From NCBI GenBank assembly GCA_016648135.1, contig JADDOH010000133.1, positions 124,001-188,000 on the forward strand: a stretch of 64,000 nt of DNA. The letters are read 5' to 3'. The position numbers were made by a program, and so were the translations under genes. The notes under the pieces were generated by a model that made no database searches, was not told the origin of the DNA, and saw only the letters and a program-made list of their open reading frames with translations. Origin of the DNA: Agrypnia vestita. Its lineage: Eukaryota > Arthropoda > Insecta > Trichoptera > Phryganeidae. This document shows positions 57,501 to 64,000 of the stretch, piece after piece; within the stretch, counting starts at the first letter, position 1; each line of letters begins with the position of its first letter.

Positions 57501-60500
57501 TTAAATTTGCAAGGTTTTTATTATTTTATTCAACTTGTAGTAAAGCAAATTATTACTGCATTGATATTACAACTTTTTGCAAAATATAAGTCAAAAATAT
57601 TTTTAAAAGAAATGCATTTAGTTTATTTGATGTTATTCCTGAAAACATGAAGATTGTAAGTAAATGATTTAGGGTGTTATGCTGAGTGACAATAATGGTA
57701 TTAAAATCTGTTTGGTGTCCATTTTATCGATGGTGTATTGTCAAGTGCCATTCAAGGGAAAATGTAGCACAAATGAAGACTCGGTAGTTCGATGAAAGTA
57801 CCTTTATTTAAAGTAGAATGCAAGCGAACAAAATAACAGATTCACGGATACGTATCGAAATCGAGCAGACTTTGAGGTCTTTCTCGCGCAAGTGTCGAAT
57901 ACGATCTGGTCTCAGAAGCGTCCCAATTTTGATTATATGAGCACACATACGACGCGTGTGGCAGGGGAGTTCAAAAACCTACCCCCCGTCAATATTGAGT
58001 TAAGCGATTTCAACACGTGATCGTTCACAAAAATAGTATCACTTATGAAATGGGTTGAAGAAACTGAAATGAAAACATACCCTTGTAATAAATTTTTGGG
58101 AGATGAGGTAAACAGCAGAGGAGGTCGTTCCCAGGGATCCATTTAACAAATGTCTATCTATAAAAATCTAGACCAATTGATGGATCCTTGAGATCGTGGG
58201 AGACAACGGGACCGCGGAAGGTCAGTACGTAACAGTATTTTGAGAAGCCCGGTGTGCTTCCCTCAGTGCAAAGTTTGAACCCATTAAAATATTAGATTTC
58301 CACATTCAGAAGCGCAGAAACCGCCGCCACGACACGACGGTTCATTTTCCGGCGAATTATTCCGAAAGTAAATCCGCCTTCACGGCTAGACCCCGAAACA
58401 GGCAAAGTTACTCCAGCCGTTCCCGTGATGCGGCCAACGGGAGCGATCCACGAAAACCGCCTGAATTTTGTATGGGAGCATTAAATATTCAGAGGTAAAC
58501 TGCGGGAGGCAAAACAAAAATCGTTTTATGGCGTCGGCTATTTCGGAATAAATGTTTAACGTTCGCTAATCGAATGTTCGAATCACACAACTGACGGACG
58601 CACAGAGGGAATTAATCATTCCGTACAAATGGAAACACATCCGATGTATGCCGAGAAGTGATTAACATCAGTTCATTTTACGTTCACGCCGCTGACGACG
58701 GCCGGTTAGCAAGTCGTTAAACAAATAAAAAGAAAAATAACACGGCATTATAACACGAGTCATCGTAATACTTTTTTTTCCTCAAAATACATAAATAAAT
58801 TTTCAGAGGCCGCCATTTTGCTAAAATTGAAAAAAAAGGTCAGATTAAGCACAAGATAAACTATTAGTATAATAAAAAAAATTGTTGATTTTAGATAAAT
58901 CACTAAGAAGTACTGACGGTCACCACCAGGGGCTATTTTAAGAGAGGGGTCAACAATCAAGCCGATAACTTGGTCCAAAATGAATATTGCTATTTGAAAT
59001 TTTCTTGAAAATTACTTAATATGTCAAAAACTCGCGTTATGTATAAAATCAAAAACGTTATACAAAAATTCTTGAAAATGTATATTTTTAAATCTTTTAT
59101 ATTAAGATCATCGCCGGTCTTCATCGTGAAAAAATCTTGGTAGTAAAAATTAACATATTCAATTGAGCTGAAATTTTGTACGTCGGATTGATATCGGTGA
59201 CAATGTATTCTTCGTACACGTATCTAGGGTCACACGCACTCAGAAAATGCAAATTTATCTAAGGTATTCGGGCAAGTACCTACTTTCTGGTATTGTCATA
59301 TAATTATTTGAAACACAGACACTTTACAATTTCTCATTATTTAATATTGCAACAAAACAAAATATTCTTATTCTGTAAAATATAACGATAAATGTAATAA
59401 AATATAAAAAAACCAAAAAAATGATAAAATGGAAAAATAGTTTTTTTTTCACGCCTCTGACTAACCTTAACGTAACCCCTTAACCGCCATTGTACTCCCG
59501 AGGTTTCGAACAGATCACACTGTTCATTTTCAGGAGGGATGTCTTGTCACTGAAGTGTCGAATAATTTCGAATAATTTGGTAATACTCTATTTGCATCAT
59601 TTCTTAGAATTCTGCTTTTGAAGGGTTTGGCAACTTTTTCGGCGCTAATGAATTTTTAATTTTTGTATTAAAGATAAAAGTAAAGGGCATTGTTAGGTTA
59701 TCTGTATTATTGTACAAATATTACGTTACAAATACAAATAATTGATTTGTATTTGTTTTGATTGATGATTGAGTGAGATAATTAAATTTTACGTAAATTT
59801 TTTATTATCTTATGACTTTCAAAGTTTGTGCTATTGCTTTTCACTCTATATTATTATCTATTATTTATTTTTGCTTAGTATTTCGCGCATATTATTACTT
59901 TTTTGTTTTTGAATTTCTGTTATGCTTCTGCTTGTTATATACTTGCTTTTTTATTCATATTATATCAATCTTTATATATTTGTACCTGTATTTTAAGTAT
60001 TTTCATTTCACTTTGTTATTATTATTTTTACATATTATTATTTTTTCTACATATTCTATTAATGTACACTTTACCTATCTGTTTGTAAAAGCCCTGCAGG
60101 GCGTTAATAAATAAATAAAAATCTGACACTGTCGTCTCTGTTGTTTAGGCTACTGGGTCTTTTGTATATTCACCTCTTTTATATTCAACCCGTGAGAATC
60201 TCAAATGTATGTGTACATGAATATATGCATACGTATAAAAATGTATGTATATTTATATATATAAATAAATAAAGCTTTTTGACTTGATATGTACCTACAT
60301 AACGAACAAAGGCAGAGAAGCGAGGGCTTAAACACCAGATTACACGCCGAGCCCGATGCGTGATAAAAACCGCTCATTTATAGGAGGAACAATAGCGGTA
60401 GCTTCCAGATGGGATATTAAATGTTACCATAAACAGCGAGATACGAGGCCGGACGGCAAAAGCTGCGGGAAAGTGCAACAAAAAGTTGCTCTGTTAGCCA

Positions 60501-60837
60501 AACACAAATCTGCTGCAGCGGAATTAATGAATCAACTTTATTTTAATCAGAGATAAAAATGCACTTTTTAGACAAAGAAAACAATAAAGGAAACGCCACT
60601 GATTCCAGACGAGAGATATGAAAAACTCGTTTCGCTCCAAAGCTCGTTTTTAATAAAAAAAAATCTCATTTCAAAAAACAAACAAATATTGCGCAAAAGA
60701 CGTCTCATGTAAAGCAGTTTCGATACCACTGTTTCGTCGCCAGGACTGACGAAGAATAACTGTTCCAAAATTAAATATAACAAAGAATCAGCCGATATGT
60801 AAGGATAAGAAAGTTCTTAGGTTTTCACGGCCGCTCA

Positions 60838-61022
60838 GAATCTTCTGGTTTGTGTCTTCTGGGGTATTATGCCGTGTAATTACCACCTTTCTGGAGGACA
60901 TATCATGTCAACACATCAGCCCTGATGATGGACCCTGCAGTGGGATCCGTCGTCCCAGACGTCGGCCAGAAAGGTTGTAATAACACAGCATTTCCATAAC
61001 CCCAGAAGACACAAACCAGATG
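60838..61022. mobile_element. Penelope-like terminal hairpin with degenerate hammerhead core
   Basis: TCTGGTTTGTGTCTTCTGGGG (60843-60863) is mirrored by CCCCAGAAGACACAAACCAGA (61001-61021), and CACCTTTCTGG by CCAGAAAGGTTG. In the loop, CTGATGA (60922-60928) is followed by a stem II-like GGACCC/GGGATCC pair; the expected GAAAC is replaced by GTCGTCCCAGAC. This looks like a decayed ribozyme from a Penelope-like terminal repeat, a different family from copies A and B. Confidence 0.5.
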
Positions 61023-61150
61023 ATATGTAAAATGAACACCGAACACCGACGTCCACCTAAGTATTGTTTATTTTTATTTTCGTCCATTGAGTATGGAAAT
61101 AAAGATATTAAATCCCAAAATTGCTATTTCGAAATACGGGCGAATATCAC

Positions 61151-61414
61151 ATATCGTCACTGTATATATAATTAAGCCTATGTGCCGTTTAATACATTCT
61201 GAGATGAATGAATCAATCTGTCAATTTTTCATATAAATAATAGAGATATACTAAAAAAAACATTGCCGTTCATCTGGCAAGTCTGCCTAGTAATTATTTA
61301 AAATATTTTTTATAAATCTAGTCTGCGCAATTATTTTTTAAAACAGTTTCATTCGTTTATTTCAGAATGTACTAAAACGGCACATAGGCTTAATTATATA
61401 TACAGCGACGATAT
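61151..61414. mobile_element. MITE, 264 bp, about 50-bp terminal inverted repeats
   Basis: ATATCGTCACTGTATATATA with AATTAAGCCTATGTGCCGTT at the left is mirrored by AACGGCACATAGGCTTAATT with ATATATACAGCGACGATAT at the right, ending at 61414. Interior is AT-rich with no ORF. Confidence 0.85.
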
Positions 61415-62089
61415 ACCAACACATTATCAGAAAAAATAAAAAGTAAAAAACAAACATCACAAACAATGATTTACATGAAAATTTCAGCTTAATATGTGTA
61501 TTTGTATTCTTCCTCCTACGAGTTTTTCGTTACAATCTATTATTTAATCATTAAATACACACATAATATTTAATGTTTTAAGAGCAGAAAACTGAGCCGA
61601 TTGAATCCTAGAGTGAAAACTAGCATTAATAATAAATACATTTGAAAATACACGTTTTTTAAATAAATTAAGCGATTAAGAATTTATGGAACATTTCTCA
61701 CCGGGCTGTCCGAAGCCGCGGAAAGGCAGACAGCCTGAAAGCTCGCTAAATTTTTTAATGGCAAGCGTTGAGCCGCAGCACCGGGCACTATTGTGTATGA
61801 AGCTGTTAACTTCTGTGATAAATAACAAAAAAATATTCCAGTCGATATCATACGGTTGATTGCTCTCTATCATTCAATATGGCGGGCAGCGAACGGCACT
61901 TCAATAAACATTAATTTTGATTTCACACAAATAAATATCCCCAATAATAATTTCGCTCTCCGTCCGCACCTTCCTAGAATCCAATGGCTGATCTCATTCC
62001 GTTTTCAAAATTAGTGTGATTTCAATATTGTTATTGAATAAAATGAAAAACATTGACTTCTTGCTCTTTTAATAAAATGCTTTGAATCA

Positions 62090-62590
62090 GATTTAAAAAT
62101 AAAAATAAACCATAAAAAACATAATTTTATTATACTCCCTTTCTATTTGTAGTGTTTCCAATTTGATATTCTATCAACATATTCCTCTTGCTTTAAGTTC
62201 ATGTCGAAAATCTATTCCGTGTATATATTATCCATAAAACTTATAGAATATTGAAAGCGTAATAATTGGTATAGGGGGGCACGGCGTCGGCGAAATCGTC
62301 TGATCGGACCAATGGCTCGAGTCAGACTAGTTGAAACAGGTTTTGCGCCTTCTCCACGCGTCGGGCTCCTTTCTCATTTGTATGGTATCCAATTTGTAAA
62401 AACCGTTAAAATTTTGAAAAATCCATAATCATACAATAATTGAAAAATTTTAAAGGAAAATTTGTAAGATCATTTTTATCGTCGCCACAAGTCTGCCTGC
62501 AAAGTTTTAGCTCGATTGGATCACGGGAAAACGGTTCAAAAATTTTTCGGCAGACAAGCAGACGCTATGAGTTAAAAAAAAGGAAGAAAA
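62090..62590. repeat. CTCCC-ended repeat, second copy
   Basis: TATACTCCCTTTCT at 62131 and, further in, TTTTTATCGTCGCCACAAGT, GCTCGATTGGATCACGGGAA and CAGACAAGCAGACGCTATGA match 15278-15569. Here there is extra sequence between (62160-62440) and a degenerate right end, so copy 1 may be a deletion derivative. Confidence 0.7.
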
Positions 62591-63399
62591 AAGGTATAGG
62601 TATACGTAGATTTTTTTTAAATATTTATGTTTAGTGAAAATTAAAACTAATAATTGCATCCATTAGTACATCACACATGTCATTGGTATTAATCATTAGT
62701 CAAAACGTATTCGCAAAATATTATTCTATATGTAACAATGTCCGTCACTAACGCTACAAGATGGCACAAATAATAACGAGTTATAAGAAACAAAAAAAAA
62801 ACAATGTTCTATTAATAACGTCCATCAATAAGGTTATCAAGACGCTACGCTACTCTAGATAGCGCTGTTCTCAGTCTTAACTGGCGGCCGAAATATATAA
62901 TAAAAGTACGTAATTTTTGACGGATTATAACTAGATAATTTATAAAAATATAAGCAAAAACACTTAATTCATTAATGTGCAACGTTTACATCAAATTTAT
63001 ATAATTATGTCCAATAATAATTTTTAAAAAATGATCACACGTAGACAAACTTTGTAATAAGCTAGTATTAATAAAGAACTTAAGTGTTAATAAACGTCGA
63101 TTAATCTATCGATCTGGCACGCTCTGATTGGCACTTCAATTAATTAAAACTGGCATTTCATAAAAAAAATGTTTTGTAAGCATAATTTTAGCGAATTTTT
63201 GTTGAACCTACTACATTATTTTTTCAGGATGTTTCGTACTTAGTCTACAATACTTATACAGGACTGGAATATGAAATAAATTCTATGAATATCTACGAAA
63301 TTCTGATTCAACTTCTGCAAGCAACTCTGTAAGGATATAATAATTTTATTTGACTTGTATCAAACCAAACGGATTTATAATTATGAAGATAAATTTATA

Positions 63400-64000
63400 T
63401 TAGGTCCTTTACATATGAAATTGGCGTTTAGTATGGGAGGAACATAAAGTCGATTTTTTTTCATTATAATATATTTATTTAATCAAAGTATGTACCATTG
63501 CTATCTATGCACTTTTGCCATCTCATAGGTAGTTCATCGATCCCTTTACTAAAAAAAACATTCGGACGGGAATCAATAAAATCTTTGAAGGCGGTTTGGA
63601 CTGCCCCATCGGAGTTGAATTTTTTCCTTTGCAAGAAGTTATCCAAATTTCGAAAAAAATAGTAATCTGTTGGGGCAAGGTCCGGAGAGTACGGTGGATG
63701 TCTTAGACATTCCAACTGAAGCTCCTCTAATTTGGTAGCCGTCTGTTGTGCAGTGTGTGGTCTAGCGTTATCATGAAGCAGAAGTGGCCTAGAGCGATTA
63801 ACCAGCCTCGGTTGTTTAGCAGCTAGCTTTTCCATCATGGTTTGCAGTTGCTGACAATAGACATCTGCCGTAATCGTCTGGCCAGATTTAAGAAAGCTGT
63901 AGTGAACGACACGAGCACTAGTCCACCAAACGCTCACAAGTAACTTTTTTGGAGTCAATTTTCGCTTGGGGCATGGTTTGGCTGGTTCGGCAGGGTTCAG
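63400..64000 (-). mobile_element. Mariner element, copy 2, cut by window edge
   Basis: Terminal repeat TTAGGTCCTTTACATATGAA starts at 63400, preceded by TA. Same family as 50251-51362 but in the opposite orientation; this copy keeps the central transposase segment that copy 1 lost. The other end lies beyond 64000. Confidence 0.95.
63479..64000 (-). CDS. Mariner transposase, C-terminal part, open to window edge
   Basis: Uninterrupted frame from the window edge to a stop at 63479: LNPAEPAKPCPKRKLTPKKL, then [30 protein letters not shown] and [13 protein letters not shown]. Second and third catalytic Asp are separated by 34 residues, as in mariner D,D34D enzymes (cut-and-paste DDE transposases acting at TA sites). 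Within the window there is no stop or frameshift. Whether the full copy is intact cannot be seen. Confidence 0.9.
   Translation of the reverse strand: MNPAEPAKPCPKRKLTPKKLLVSVWWTSARVVHYSFLKSGQTITADVYCQQLQTMMEKLAAKQPRLVNRSRPLLLHDNARPHTAQQTATKLEELQLECLRHPPYSPDLAPTDYYFFRNLDNFLQRKKFNSDGAVQTAFKDFIDSRPNVFFSKGIDELPMRWQKCIDSNGTYFD

Larger units (their letters stand above)
56456..64000 (-). other. Lar intron upstream of Ig3 (continues past window)
   Basis: No Ig1 or Ig2 exon was found. Holds an AT microsatellite, an ACAGGGTGT-family copy (57238), a Penelope-like hairpin (60838), a MITE (61151), a CTCCC-family copy (62090) and mariner copy 2 (63400). 57650-60830 has no assigned feature apart from a LINE-like tail (GCCCTGCAGGGCGTTAATAA) near 60092. 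Confidence 0.75.

Noticed and set aside
59812..60114. Plus-strand 100-codon hydrophobic ORF
   Set aside because: T-rich low-complexity sequence giving Phe/Leu/Tyr runs; it ends in a LINE-like GCCCTGCAGGGCGTTAATAA tail, so is repeat-derived at best.
1..64000. Novel defence, toxin or multigene system; CRISPR array
   Set aside because: No second coding gene, no regularly spaced repeats with unique spacers, and the only tandem array (55011-55371) has no spacers.

Overview
This is eukaryotic, most likely insect, genomic DNA. It is AT-rich, and one spliced gene crosses it with short exons, GT-AG introns of up to 12.8 kb and a dense load of transposon debris (mariner, Tc1, LINE, Penelope-like and foldback/MITE repeats). 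I cannot fix the order of insect from sequence alone.

The only gene I can support is the minus-strand gene for the receptor tyrosine phosphatase Lar (leukocyte-antigen-related-like, the single insect orthologue of vertebrate PTPRD/F/S). I placed 17 exons by splice sites and reading phase. They run from 56455 down to the stop codon at 15090-15092. All phases agree, giving 5,411 coding bases and 1,802 complete codons before the stop. The order is the third Ig domain, nine fibronectin type III domains, a membrane-proximal region, one transmembrane helix, phosphatase domain D1 ([17 protein letters not shown]) and domain D2 ([17 protein letters not shown]). The signal peptide and the first two Ig domains are absent and must lie beyond position 64000. 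Two further intronic candidates look like in-frame microexons of 24 and 9 nt.

Layout: 1 to about 9.8 kb lies downstream of Lar and holds repeats, including a decayed Tc1 transposase and two hammerhead-ribozyme-like cores of the Penelope type. About 9.8-15.1 kb is the candidate Lar 3' UTR and flank. 15.1-21.7 kb is the compact 3' half of the gene. 21.7-25 kb holds a GC-rich intronic island and FN4. 25-38 kb is a large intron with a LINE remnant, tRNA-like sequences and an odd GTAGT-rich block. 38-56.5 kb holds the FN1-FN3 and Ig3 exons in repeat-rich introns, including an internally deleted mariner. 56.5-64 kb is upstream intron with foldback repeats and a second mariner of the same family that runs off the window edge.

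I see no second protein-coding gene, CRISPR array, operon or new defence-like system. The observations most worth testing are the two microexons, the hammerhead-like cores and the GC-rich islands inside Lar introns.
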